64,000 bases of DNA from OFTM382 sp964448185. GTDB lineage: Bacteria; Planctomycetota; Phycisphaerae; Phycisphaerales; UBA1924. A program made the position numbers and the translations under genes. Under the pieces are notes generated by a model. That model made no database searches. It saw nothing but the letters and a program-made list of their open reading frames with translations, and was not told the DNA's origin. Of this stretch, positions 28,063 through 35,927 are shown piece by piece. Every line of letters begins with the position of its first letter. The first letter of the stretch is position 1. The stretch is from the NCBI GenBank assembly GCA_964448185.1, contig CAYUVO010000001.1, positions 1 to 64,000 of the forward strand. Reading direction: 5' to 3'.

Positions 28063-28980
28063 ATGAGTAAGAAAGACCGCAAGCATTCTGATCCCAACCG
28101 CTGCGATTGCTGCAGCTATGACTTTACCGGCTTGCCCGATGATGGCCAGTGCCCCGAGTGTGGCCGGAGCATCATGGAACTCCGCGCCGAGATCCACCAA
28201 CGGCATATCGGCCCCGCCGTTCATCGCAAGCTCGATCGCTCCGTGCCGTGCGCACAGTGCGGCTACGAGCTTGAGGGCTTGCTGCTCGAATCAGCGTGCC
28301 CCGAGTGTGGGACGCCGCTCAACGATTCGCTCGGCGGCCGGCTTCTAAGGTATGCCCCGGTCGACCAGCTCAAGCGGCTCAGCGTGGCAAGCCAATGGCT
28401 GTTCTGGGCAAGCATTATCATATTGGTAGAATTCTGCAGCGACATGTCTAGTGGCTTGGTCGCAGTTATGTGGTCAATCGGTCTCGTTCGATTCGCTCGC
28501 GCAAGTTCCTCTGACGTTCGCGGGCGCAAGTTCGCCATTATCGCGAGCATCATCATGTTCGTGCTGGTGGCTGTGGATTTGATCAACACACGCCCCGGGC
28601 TCGGGATCGACTCTACAGTTCTCACGACCGTTCTCATTGCAACACTTGCGATCACGATTACAGCAGGCTTCTTGCTCATCGAGGACGTCGCCAGTTGCCT
28701 GCCGAATCGCCGGACCATACTGGACATTCGCAACCTTCGATGGACGCTGCCCGTGCCAGTGGCGTTTGTCATCGGGGTGCTCTGGCGCAACCAACTCGGG
28801 GCCATCCCTCCTGTGGTCGTCGTGATCTTCGCAACTGCAACCGCTGTGTGGTATTTCATCTTTGTGCTCTTCTTGTGGGAGTTTGCCAGGCACCTGCGCG
28901 ACGAGCATCAATACGTCAAGGCTGTCGGCGAACTGGGGAGCCCTGTGCCGCCAGAAACCCCTAAGCCGGTAGACTCATAA
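28063..28980 (+). CDS. Membrane protein with two N-terminal zinc ribbons
   Basis: A 305-residue protein. The N-terminal ~90 residues contain two zinc ribbons, CDCCSYDFTGLPDDGQCPEC and CAQCGYELEGLLLESACPEC. Each has two CxxC pairs separated by ~14 residues, a pattern repeated in the next two genes. The rest holds about six hydrophobic segments between residues ~105 and ~285 (for example WLFWASIIILVEF, KFAIIASIIMFVLVAVDLI, LTTVLIATLAITITAGFLLI). No enzyme motif is visible. It starts 17 bases after purQ. Its 3' end, encoding KPVDS, is part of a 56-bp direct repeat. Confidence 0.75.
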   Translation: MSKKDRKHSDPNRCDCCSYDFTGLPDDGQCPECGRSIMELRAEIHQRHIGPAVHRKLDRSVPCAQCGYELEGLLLESACPECGTPLNDSLGGRLLRYAPVDQLKRLSVASQWLFWASIIILVEFCSDMSSGLVAVMWSIGLVRFARASSSDVRGRKFAIIASIIMFVLVAVDLINTRPGLGIDSTVLTTVLIATLAITITAGFLLIEDVASCLPNRRTILDIRNLRWTLPVPVAFVIGVLWRNQLGAIPPVVVVIFATATAVWYFIFVLFLWEFARHLRDEHQYVKAVGELGSPVPPETPKPVDS

Positions 28981-29018
28981 GACCATGCCCATTGACGAAA
29001 CCATGATCGACGAGCACC
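28963..29018 (+). repeat. 56-bp direct repeat, copy 1
   Basis: This block spans the last codons of one zinc-ribbon gene and the first codons of another (AGACTCATAAGACCATGCCC). It matches 29621-29676 at 52 of 56 positions by eye. The offset between the copies is 658 bases. Confidence 0.9.
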
Positions 29019-29101
29019 CCTATCACCACTGCACTCGTTGCTACGCAGGTCGATTTCTTGATACTCTAGAACTCGAACACATGGTGTCGCCGGTTTCATA
29101 A
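28985..29101 (+). pseudogene. 38-codon relic of a zinc-ribbon gene start
   Basis: A short open frame encoding MPIDETMIDEHPYHHCTRCY and then an unrelated tail to a stop at 29101. The first 11 residues are nearly identical to the start of the zinc-ribbon gene at 29643 (MPIDETILDEHHG), and CTRCY occupies the place of the CSECGY ribbon. It therefore looks like the 5' end of a duplicated gene whose body was lost. It could still be translated as a small peptide, but nothing supports this. Confidence 0.6.
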
Positions 29102-29113
29102 GGTTGTTATCTC

Positions 29114-29539
29114 ATGGATCCAGTCCGCAGATTTTTGATTCAAATCATGTTCGAAGAACTCGATTGGCACACCATTGCCCTGTACTTGGCATCGATCTGT
29201 ATTGGGCTGTTCGCGCCAATGATCGTAATTGACTATTTCATTAGCATGCCGGAAGGAAGCTCGATATTGGCACAGGTGATGTTGATTGTGCTGGCGACTA
29301 TCGCGGGAATGGTTGGTGGGTATGCGGCATACGCGGGCACTCCGTACCTCTGGCTCCTCTGGATCAGGCATCGCATGCGAAAGAGCCGACGGCCTATTGA
29401 ACTAGTATGCTCCAAGTGCTGGGAATGCCGTTACTCATTAAAAGGCTTAGATGGTTCGCGTTGTCCCGAGTGCGGCGAAATCTGCCGGGTCAGACTCGAC
29501 CAGCCGATCCGCAAGCAACTCTCAAAGCCAACTTCGTAG
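29114..29539 (+). CDS. Small membrane protein with a C-terminal zinc ribbon
   Basis: A 141-residue protein located between the two copies of the 56-bp repeat. Two hydrophobic helices (IALYLASICIGLFAPMIVIDYF, ~22-43, and LAQVMLIVLATIAGMVGGYAAY, ~52-73) precede a basic loop and a C-terminal zinc ribbon, CWECRYSLKGLDGSRCPECG. This inverts the ribbon-first order of the flanking genes. Composition is slightly more AT-rich than the neighbours. The function is unknown; the ribbon type is shared by the three genes of this cluster. Confidence 0.65.
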   Translation: MDPVRRFLIQIMFEELDWHTIALYLASICIGLFAPMIVIDYFISMPEGSSILAQVMLIVLATIAGMVGGYAAYAGTPYLWLLWIRHRMRKSRRPIELVCSKCWECRYSLKGLDGSRCPECGEICRVRLDQPIRKQLSKPTS

Positions 29540-29620
29540 TATTCCACCAGATCGAGCATGTCTGCGGCCGAGCCCAAAGCAGTGCAGGGAGCGTGCCGGT
29601 CACGCCAACCCCAATCTGCC

Positions 29621-29676
29621 AAACCGGTAGACTCATAAGACCATGCCCATTGACGAGACCATACTCGACGAGCACC
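29621..29676 (+). repeat. 56-bp direct repeat, copy 2
   Basis: Second copy of the block at 28963. It carries a relic of the preceding gene's end (codons for KPVDS and stop at 29621-29638) and the start of the gene at 29643. Confidence 0.9.
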
Positions 29677-30857
29677 ACGGCCTCGACGCGCCCGTGCGCG
29701 CCGGTCGGCTCTGCAGCGAATGCGGGTACACGCTCGACGGGCTCAAGGTCGCCCAGCCGTGCCCCGAGTGCGGCACCCTCATCGGTCCCAACCGAACGCT
29801 CAATAGCAAGGGCGACACCATGACCGCGGTGGGCGAGGAATACCTCAACAAACTCCGTCTCACCGCGATGGGCCTTGCGGGCGGTGCGGTCCTGGTGGTC
29901 CTCGGGATGTTCTTTTCCGTTGGTTCCACCATTGTCGGCGGCCTGATGACCCTGATCGGAGGAACCGCGTGGTTGGTCTGTGTCATGCTCATCACACGCC
30001 CCAAGCCCATGCGGGCGGGACTCGCTGAGCCACCCTCAGAAGAGATGCGAACGGTGCGGTTACTTGCTCGCTGGAGCCAGCTCGGCTGGATCGCCATGCC
30101 CATGATGTTCATGCTCGCGTTCGCAAGCCCGGGCATCATCGGATTAGGGCTCCTCGGGATCGGGCAGGGGTTCGGGCTCGTAGCGGTCGCGGGGATCCTC
30201 CCGCTGTGCGTGTGGCTCGGCGAACTCAGCGACTGGGGACGCGACGAAGCACTGGGCCGCCGGTTCATCACGTCCGCGTTCCTCATCTCGCTCATGGCCG
30301 TGACGTTCATCGCATCGCTCATGCGGGGCGTGGGCATGAGCGGCGGCCTGATGTCGCTGTTCTCAATCCTGTCGTTCTGGGCGGGCCTCGCTTCATTCTT
30401 CGGGATGATCTTGTTTCTCGTCAGCACAATCCATTTCGCCAATCTTGTACAGAACGCGGTGCGGAGTGCTGCTCATCTCGAACTGCGAGAAGAACGCATG
30501 CTCGCCAAGAAGCTCGAAACCGAACAACGTGCGACCACGCCTCCCCCGGGCGAGATCCGCAGACCCGCGGGCAAGCTGAGCCCATGTCGAGAGTGTGGCT
30601 ACGACCTCACGGGGTTGCCGAGCGATTTCCCATGCCCCGAGTGCGGCACGCACAGTCTCATCTCTGGGGGTGATAGCGGTCCCCGCAGGCCATACATCAA
30701 GCCACCGCCGAAGATCGACCAGACCCCGATCCCGATTGACTTGCCGCCGGAACCCGAGCCAACATCCCCCACACCCAAACCTGCTCCCAAGCCCGCGCCC
30801 TCACAAGGACTCGATCGACCCGACGATCTCAAGCCCTACGAGTTAGCCGATGATTGA
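29643..30857 (+). CDS. Membrane protein with zinc ribbons at both ends
   Basis: A 404-residue protein. The N-terminal ribbon is CSECGYTLDGLKVAQPCPEC (~24-43) and a second one, CRECGYDLTGLPSDFPCPEC, lies near residues 317-336, followed by a Pro-rich tail. Between them are several transmembrane segments (GGAVLVVLGMFFSVGSTIVGG, MPMMFMLAFASPGIIGLGLLG, VAVAGILPLCVWLG-like, and LSFWAGLASFFGMILFLV). The C-terminal ribbon is of the CGYDLTGLP type I associate with Phycisphaerae membrane proteins. The start codon lies within copy 2 of the direct repeat. The function is unknown. Confidence 0.75.
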   Translation: MPIDETILDEHHGLDAPVRAGRLCSECGYTLDGLKVAQPCPECGTLIGPNRTLNSKGDTMTAVGEEYLNKLRLTAMGLAGGAVLVVLGMFFSVGSTIVGGLMTLIGGTAWLVCVMLITRPKPMRAGLAEPPSEEMRTVRLLARWSQLGWIAMPMMFMLAFASPGIIGLGLLGIGQGFGLVAVAGILPLCVWLGELSDWGRDEALGRRFITSAFLISLMAVTFIASLMRGVGMSGGLMSLFSILSFWAGLASFFGMILFLVSTIHFANLVQNAVRSAAHLELREERMLAKKLETEQRATTPPPGEIRRPAGKLSPCRECGYDLTGLPSDFPCPECGTHSLISGGDSGPRRPYIKPPPKIDQTPIPIDLPPEPEPTSPTPKPAPKPAPSQGLDRPDDLKPYELADD

Positions 30858-30878
30858 GCATCGGCAAAGCCTCTCAGA

Positions 30879-30959
30879 ACAAGCCCCGAGTGTCAACGAG
30901 GGGGATCTGCGTTTGGCATCCCAATGCAAAGAGCCGCCTCCCTCACGGTCGGGGCTTGT
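30879..30959. repeat. Palindromic dispersed repeat upstream of mnmA
   Basis: The left arm ACAAGCCCCGAGTGTCAACG (30879) and right arm CCTCCCTCACGGTCGGGGCT (30937-30959) form an imperfect inverted repeat whose outer ends pair as ACAAGCCCCGA with TCGGGGCTTGT. The right arm is nearly identical to the motif at 41028-41047. Together they look like a REP/MITE-type non-coding element. Confidence 0.6.
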
Positions 30960-31038
30960 TGCGGTCGCCTTTGGTGTATCCGTAGAGAGAGTCGAGTCGA
31001 GCGCGGTGCCCGCCTGCTACCGCCCATAGACTTGGCCC

Positions 31039-32199
31039 ATGGCGACCGGCCGAAAGATCCTTGTAGCGATGTCCGGCGGGGTTGATTCCTCCGTCGCAGC
31101 AGCCGAGCTGCGCGATCAGGGCCACGAGGTCGTCGGCGTGTTCATGCGCCTCGGTTCGCCGGGCGAATCGCTCGATACGCCTCTTGATGCAAACGATTCG
31201 CAATCAGCTTCCACGCACAAGATCGGGCATCAGGGATGCTGCTCGATCAACGACGCTGCCGATGCGCGTCTGGTCGCAGCCGAGCTGGGCATGCCGCTCT
31301 ACATCTGCAACTTCAAGAAAGACTTCGGCCGCATCATCGACTACTTCGTTGATGAATACGCCAAGGGCCGAACGCCCAACCCGTGCGTGCGGTGCAACGA
31401 CTGGCTCAAGTTCGGCAAGCTCCATGACTATGCGTATCAGCTCGGGTGCGACGCTGTCGCCAGCGGCCACTACGCACGAATCATCCAGCACAAAGGTGCG
31501 CACAACCTCGCACGCGCCAAACACTACGACAAAGACCAGTCCTATGTGCTCTTTGGAATCCCGCGCGCGCAGCTCGCCACCACGCTCATGCCCATAGGCG
31601 AATACGAAAACAAACAGCACGTCCGCGATCGTGCGCACACGCTGGGCCTCCCGGTCTTCGACAAGCCAGACAGCCAGGAGATCTGCTTCGTGCCCGATCA
31701 GGATTACGCGGGACTCGTTGACCGCAAGCGGCCCGAGCTGCGCATCGCGGGCGTCGTACGTGATACCCAAGGCAACCCCGTCGGCGAGCACCAAGGCCAG
31801 CACCGCTTTACCATCGGTCAGCGCCGAGGCGTGGGCGTCGCCATGGGCTACCCGATCTACGTCGTGGGCAAAGACCCCGCGACCAACACCGTGACCGTGG
31901 GCTGCGAGCAAGACCTGCTGAGCACCCGAGCCGTCGTGGGCGAGGTCAACTGGCTCAGCGCCGAGCCTCTTGCGAGCGACGGGCTGCGTGCGCGCGTCCA
32001 GTGTCGCTCTCATGGCGGGTCCGCCCTGGCCACCATCAAGCCGCTCGATAACACCCAAGATCCAACACCATCGAATCGGCAAGGGAGTTTCGAGGTGACT
32101 TTCGACGAGCCCCAACGGGCGATCGCACCCGGGCAGGCTGCGGTGGTGTACGACCTTGAAAGCGATGGACGGGTTTTGGGCGGGGGCTGGATTGTCTAG
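31039..32199 (+). CDS. mnmA: tRNA-specific 2-thiouridylase MnmA
   Basis: A 386-residue enzyme that thiolates U34 of Lys, Glu and Gln tRNAs. The PP-loop is VAMSGGVDSSVAAAELRDQG, binding ATP to adenylate the uridine. The first catalytic Cys is in GRTPNPCVRCNDWLKFG and the second in DSQEICFVPDQDYAG. GVGVAMGYPIYVVGKD and the C-terminal APGQAAVVYD belong to the tRNA-binding and beta-barrel domains. An insertion after VFMRLG contains a GCCSINDAADAR segment, which is common in homologues. Its substrate tRNAs of the Lys(UUU) and Gln(UUG) type are both encoded in this window. Confidence 0.96.
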   Translation: MATGRKILVAMSGGVDSSVAAAELRDQGHEVVGVFMRLGSPGESLDTPLDANDSQSASTHKIGHQGCCSINDAADARLVAAELGMPLYICNFKKDFGRIIDYFVDEYAKGRTPNPCVRCNDWLKFGKLHDYAYQLGCDAVASGHYARIIQHKGAHNLARAKHYDKDQSYVLFGIPRAQLATTLMPIGEYENKQHVRDRAHTLGLPVFDKPDSQEICFVPDQDYAGLVDRKRPELRIAGVVRDTQGNPVGEHQGQHRFTIGQRRGVGVAMGYPIYVVGKDPATNTVTVGCEQDLLSTRAVVGEVNWLSAEPLASDGLRARVQCRSHGGSALATIKPLDNTQDPTPSNRQGSFEVTFDEPQRAIAPGQAAVVYDLESDGRVLGGGWIV

Positions 32200-32303
32200 T
32201 CGACTCTTCTGACTTCTCTCTCGATCCGATGGAATGAATCTGTTGATCTACTAGTAGTCTGCTCTGAGCCGGCACAAACCGGCACTTATAAGGAACCCAC
32301 CCA

Positions 32304-32963
32304 ATGACACCCATGAACATCAAGCACCTGCTCTCAGGCAGCCTTGTCGCTGCGACGCTCTCATTGCCCGCGTTCGGCGGCGAGGACCCCGTGACCTTCC
32401 CCGCCTCATTGCACTATCCGCAAGCAACAACCGGAAAGCCCGCCAAACAGATCGCCACGCTCGTCGGCAAGCCCGCGCCCAAACTCGCCATCGGAGACTG
32501 GCACGAGCAGAAGAACGCCGACGGCAAGATCACAGACCAAGGCAAGACCCTCAAAGACATGAACGGCTCGATCGTCGTCATCGATTTCTGGGGCACCTGG
32601 TGCCCGCCCTGTCGCAGAGCCATCCCGCACACCTCTGAAGTTGCCCGTGAGTTCGCCGATCAGGGCGTCGAGTTCATCGCGGTCTCCAACACTCGCGGCA
32701 GCGAAAAAATGGGCAAGCTCGCCGACGAACTCGGCATGAGCTTCCCGACCGCTGCCGATGTCGATGACGAAACCGCCATGGCGTACAAAGTCCAGTGGTG
32801 GCCTTTCTATGTGCTCATCGACCGTGAGGGCGTGGTGCGTGCAGCCGGTCTGCGCCCCGACAAAATCGGTGACGCGGTCGAGCTCCTGCTCACCGAACAG
32901 CCCTTCGAGCCCGAAGCTGCCCAGAGCGAAACCGCTCATGGTGAAACTCTTTCAGGACAGTAA
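32304..32963 (+). CDS. Exported TlpA-like thioredoxin-family protein
   Basis: A 219-residue protein with a signal peptide (MNIKHLLSGSLVAATLSLPAFGG) and a TlpA/ResA-like redoxin domain from about residue 60. The active site is VIDFWGTWCPPCRRAIPH, a CPPC redox pair, and the cis-Pro region is VQWWPFYVLIDREGVVRAAG. The EFADQGVEFIAVSNTRGSE strand-helix is usual in this family. It probably acts as a periplasmic thiol-disulphide oxidoreductase. AAGGA lies 9 bases before the ATG. It stands alone, convergent with the methyltransferase gene 15 bases away. Confidence 0.85.
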   Translation: MTPMNIKHLLSGSLVAATLSLPAFGGEDPVTFPASLHYPQATTGKPAKQIATLVGKPAPKLAIGDWHEQKNADGKITDQGKTLKDMNGSIVVIDFWGTWCPPCRRAIPHTSEVAREFADQGVEFIAVSNTRGSEKMGKLADELGMSFPTAADVDDETAMAYKVQWWPFYVLIDREGVVRAAGLRPDKIGDAVELLLTEQPFEPEAAQSETAHGETLSGQ

Positions 32964-32978
32964 TCTCTCACTGCCGAC

Positions 32979-33794
32979 TTATGATTTCTCGGCCAGCAGT
33001 AAAGAATTAAACCCACGCGCGAGCGGGCTGCGATTGCGGGCCCGCTCGTTTCGTTTCGGATCCCGCAGCTTCGCGCTCTTGCGCACCACACTCACGATGT
33101 CTATCGGCGTCAGCCCAAGACCCTCGATCAGCATCGACCACAGCGTAAACCCGATGGGCACGAACCGGCCCGCGGGCGTCACCGTGTCGCTCACATACAC
33201 CGCGATCGTGCCACCCGGGCGAACCACACGGGTGAGTTCACCGAGCACGGCATACATCGCCTCGAAGTAGCTGTCATTGGCGCCCGCATCGAGCCGACCG
33301 ATGCACGCGCGATGATCGCTGTACTCAATATGCGTCGAGTACGGCGGATCAACAAACCCCAACGCAGCCGAATCGCCGGACATTGGCAGCTCGCGCGCAT
33401 CCGCTTGGCGGATGTCGTCACGACGCGGAACCAGATCAAAGCCCACGCCTGTTCGCTTGAGATCGCGGCAGACGTCGAGCGTGGTGCCCGAGCCGCACAT
33501 CGGATCGACGACCTTGTCGCCGGGCTGTGTGAACCGATCGAGCACCTGCCAGATCACCCAACTCGGCGTAGCTCCGATGTAGCTCGGATCGCCCTGGACC
33601 TGCCCACCAGCGCCCGCGTAGCTCTGGCTCGGATACGTCCACAGGCTCGTCGTCGCAGGAACCATCGTCGGCTTGCGAAAGGTCGTCCCGCGCGGCGTGT
33701 TGGGCACCACCTTGGGGCCATGGGGCGATCGGCTCTGGGGCGAGCGATACCCACGGTTCGAGGGTCTATTGCTATCGTGATCTGATCCGGTCAT
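32979..33794 (-). CDS. DNA methyltransferase (N4-cytosine/N6-adenine type), orphan
   Basis: A 271-residue methyltransferase. Motif I is KVVDPMCGSGTTLDVCRDL, motif II ends at VGFDLVP, and motif IV is ALGFVDPPYSTHIEYSDHR, the DPPY catalytic loop of amino-methylating DNA methylases. The N-terminal LWTYPSQSYAGAGGQVQGDPSYIGATPSWVIWQ region (split here: LWTYPSQSYAG, then GDPSYIGATP) resembles motif X and target region. Motif I precedes DPPY, so it is not beta-ordered. No restriction gene is near; it is the last gene of the ribF-nrnA operon, overlapping nrnA by 4 bases. An RNA substrate is not excluded. Confidence 0.8.
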   Translation of the reverse strand: MTGSDHDSNRPSNRGYRSPQSRSPHGPKVVPNTPRGTTFRKPTMVPATTSLWTYPSQSYAGAGGQVQGDPSYIGATPSWVIWQVLDRFTQPGDKVVDPMCGSGTTLDVCRDLKRTGVGFDLVPRRDDIRQADARELPMSGDSAALGFVDPPYSTHIEYSDHRACIGRLDAGANDSYFEAMYAVLGELTRVVRPGGTIAVYVSDTVTPAGRFVPIGFTLWSMLIEGLGLTPIDIVSVVRKSAKLRDPKRNERARNRSPLARGFNSLLLAEKS

Positions 33795-34843
33795 GCGAGG
33801 AGCTCTTCGATGGCTTTGGCGAGCAGGTCGGTCGTTTCGCGCAGCGTGCCCGCGTGGCGAGCGCCCGCTGCGCGTGCGTGCCCGCCGCCCCCAAAGCGTT
33901 GGGCGAGCTGGTTGACATCAATCGAATCTTCGCCGAGCTCCTTGCTCCGCAGGCTCATCTTGGTCAGCGGGCCATCGGCGTGCGCACGATCATGCACCTC
34001 GGTGAGCAACGCACCAACTCTAATGGACTCGATGCTCATCGCTTGGTCCACGATGACGCCCGTCTCCGAAGCAGACGCCCCCGCCACGTTGATGTCGCGG
34101 TGAGTCAAACCCATCAAGACCGCTCGGTCGTTGGCGATGAACTTCGCCGAGCTCAGCGCGACCGCCATGAGCTTGAGCCTGCTGGGCCGATCGCGTTGCT
34201 CACTCATTGTGTAGAGCTCCGTGTGATCGACCCCGGCACGCTGGAGCCTTGCCGCGTCTTCGAGCACGTCGGCGTTGACGCTCGAGTGCCGGAACCAGCC
34301 GGTGTCGGTCCCGATGCCAAAGTACAGGGGCGAGGCGATCTCGACGGGCAACTCCGCTGTGCTCGTAAGCCCGAGCAGTTGTGCGCACAACAGCGCCACC
34401 GGCTGGCACACGGCTGCCGATTCGCTGGATATCCATCGCCGATCCGCGATCTCCGCATTGCCCTGCAGGTGGTGGTCGATGATCGCGAGCTTGTCGCTTC
34501 GAGATTGGATCCAGTCCTTGACTGGTGCGAGCTGCGACCACGAGCCGGTGTCGCAGATAACGCCCACATCTGTCTCGCCCGGCAGCCCATCCACATCGAC
34601 ATGCTTGCGGGGGGTGTCGCCTGCGAGCTGATCGAGCCACAGGGGCAGCGACCCCGCGTACCAGCACACCGCGTCGATGCCGATCGCCCCAAGCGTGCGA
34701 GCGAGGCCGAGCGTCGAGCCCGCCGCGTCGCCATCGGGCTTGGTGTGGGTGAACAGCGAGACACTCTGCGCCCCGCGGAGCCACTGGGCCAATGCCTGTG
34801 GCGAAGTCGAGGTCGTCCAAGCTGCGGTCTTCTGTGCGGTCAT
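33791..34843 (-). CDS. nrnA: DHH-family phosphoesterase, NrnA-like oligoribonuclease
   Basis: A 350-residue DHH/DHHA1 protein like NrnA, which degrades nanoRNAs and dephosphorylates pAp. Metal ligands are in SLFTHTKPDGDAAGSTLGLA, GVICDTGSWS and LAIIDHHLQGN, the DHH motif itself. FGIGTDTGWFRHSSV carries the next conserved acidic residue. The DHHA1 domain ends with QRFGGGGHARAAG, the substrate-binding glycine loop. It overlaps both neighbours by 4 bases, with ribF upstream and the DNA methyltransferase downstream. Association with ribF is common in other bacteria, often alongside rbfA and truB, which are not seen here. Confidence 0.9.
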   Translation of the reverse strand: MTAQKTAAWTTSTSPQALAQWLRGAQSVSLFTHTKPDGDAAGSTLGLARTLGAIGIDAVCWYAGSLPLWLDQLAGDTPRKHVDVDGLPGETDVGVICDTGSWSQLAPVKDWIQSRSDKLAIIDHHLQGNAEIADRRWISSESAAVCQPVALLCAQLLGLTSTAELPVEIASPLYFGIGTDTGWFRHSSVNADVLEDAARLQRAGVDHTELYTMSEQRDRPSRLKLMAVALSSAKFIANDRAVLMGLTHRDINVAGASASETGVIVDQAMSIESIRVGALLTEVHDRAHADGPLTKMSLRSKELGEDSIDVNQLAQRFGGGGHARAAGARHAGTLRETTDLLAKAIEELLA

Positions 34844-35811
34844 GCCACCTCCATGGTTCGTCGTCGGACCAGAGCCGCTGCTCTGGAGATGTCACGCCGG
34901 AGCTGAGCGACCAGCGAGTCGATGCCCGCAAAGCGGACCTGATCGCGTACCCAGCCTACGAGCTGGAGCCGAACGTCCCAACCATATTCGGTCAACCCCT
35001 CGATCGGCGTCCACTGATTGCTCCCGGACACTGCCCCTCCCGCTCCCCCATGCGCTCCTATCAGGTGCGCCTCGACCCTTCGATCAATTCCGTCAAAGGT
35101 CGGGCGGCTGCCCACGTTGATCGCTGCGGGCCACCACCGCCCGTCGCTGATCTGGGCCATCGCCGCGTACACCCCGTCGGCGGGCAGCAAGGTCTCGCAC
35201 CGCACATTGGCAGTCGGCACGCCGATCGTTCGGCCCCGGCGATCGCCCCGCTCGACCGTGCCCGCAAGCTCATATGGTCGGCCCAGCAAGGCCCAGGCAT
35301 CGGTCACCCGGCCCGATTCGATCAGCGTGCGCGCCAGCGTGCTCGATGCGGTCACGATCTGTTGATTGCCCAGCACCGCGGCCACCGGCTTGACCACCTC
35401 AAGCTCGAATCCAAACTCGCTGCCCAGCTCCGCCAGCACGCCCACATCGCCCGCTCGGGCCTTGCCAAAGCGGAAGTCAGAGCCTTCGACCATCGCGATC
35501 GGGTGATGGTCGGCTGCCAGCCGCTCGATGAACGCCCTCGGGCTCTGGGCGAGCAGCTCGGGCGAGGGTTCGATGCGGCGGACCTCATCGGCCCCGTTGT
35601 CGAGCAGCAGCTCTCGCCTTCGGGTGAACGTGGTAAGGCGTGCGGGCACCGCGTCGGGCCTGAGCAGCGACACGGGATGGGGGTCGAAGCTCATGGCGAT
35701 GACCTTGGCGTCGTGGTCGTCGGCCCATCGGCGGGCAGCGGCGAGCAGGGCGGTGTGCCCGGCGTGGACGCCGTCAAAGTTACCCATCGTGATGACCGAG
35801 CGTGGAGGCAT
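34840..35811 (-). CDS. ribF: Bifunctional riboflavin kinase / FAD synthetase
   Basis: A 323-residue RibF, converting riboflavin to FMN and then FAD. The N-terminal adenylyltransferase has ITMGNFDGVHAGHTALLAA (HxGH nucleotide-binding motif) and VIAMSFDPHP. SDFRFGKARAGDVGVLAELG is also diagnostic, as is ASSTLARTLIESGRV. The C-terminal kinase has GDRRGRTIGVPTANV and a NVGSRPTFDG-type segment followed by VEAHLIG. The start is supported by the family beginning just before the MGNFDGVH strand. It is the first gene of the minus operon and divergent from the putA gene. Confidence 0.95.
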   Translation of the reverse strand: MPPRSVITMGNFDGVHAGHTALLAAARRWADDHDAKVIAMSFDPHPVSLLRPDAVPARLTTFTRRRELLLDNGADEVRRIEPSPELLAQSPRAFIERLAADHHPIAMVEGSDFRFGKARAGDVGVLAELGSEFGFELEVVKPVAAVLGNQQIVTASSTLARTLIESGRVTDAWALLGRPYELAGTVERGDRRGRTIGVPTANVRCETLLPADGVYAAMAQISDGRWWPAAINVGSRPTFDGIDRRVEAHLIGAHGGAGGAVSGSNQWTPIEGLTEYGWDVRLQLVGWVRDQVRFAGIDSLVAQLRRDISRAAALVRRRTMEVA

Positions 35812-35927
35812 GGCATATCGAGATTAGGCTCCCCTCCTCTCGCAGGGGTCGCGGCGTCGATAGAATCCTGCCGACACCGATCCACTCCCCGAGTTCCCTC
35901 CCGCACGCCAATCCAAGAGGTCCGTTC

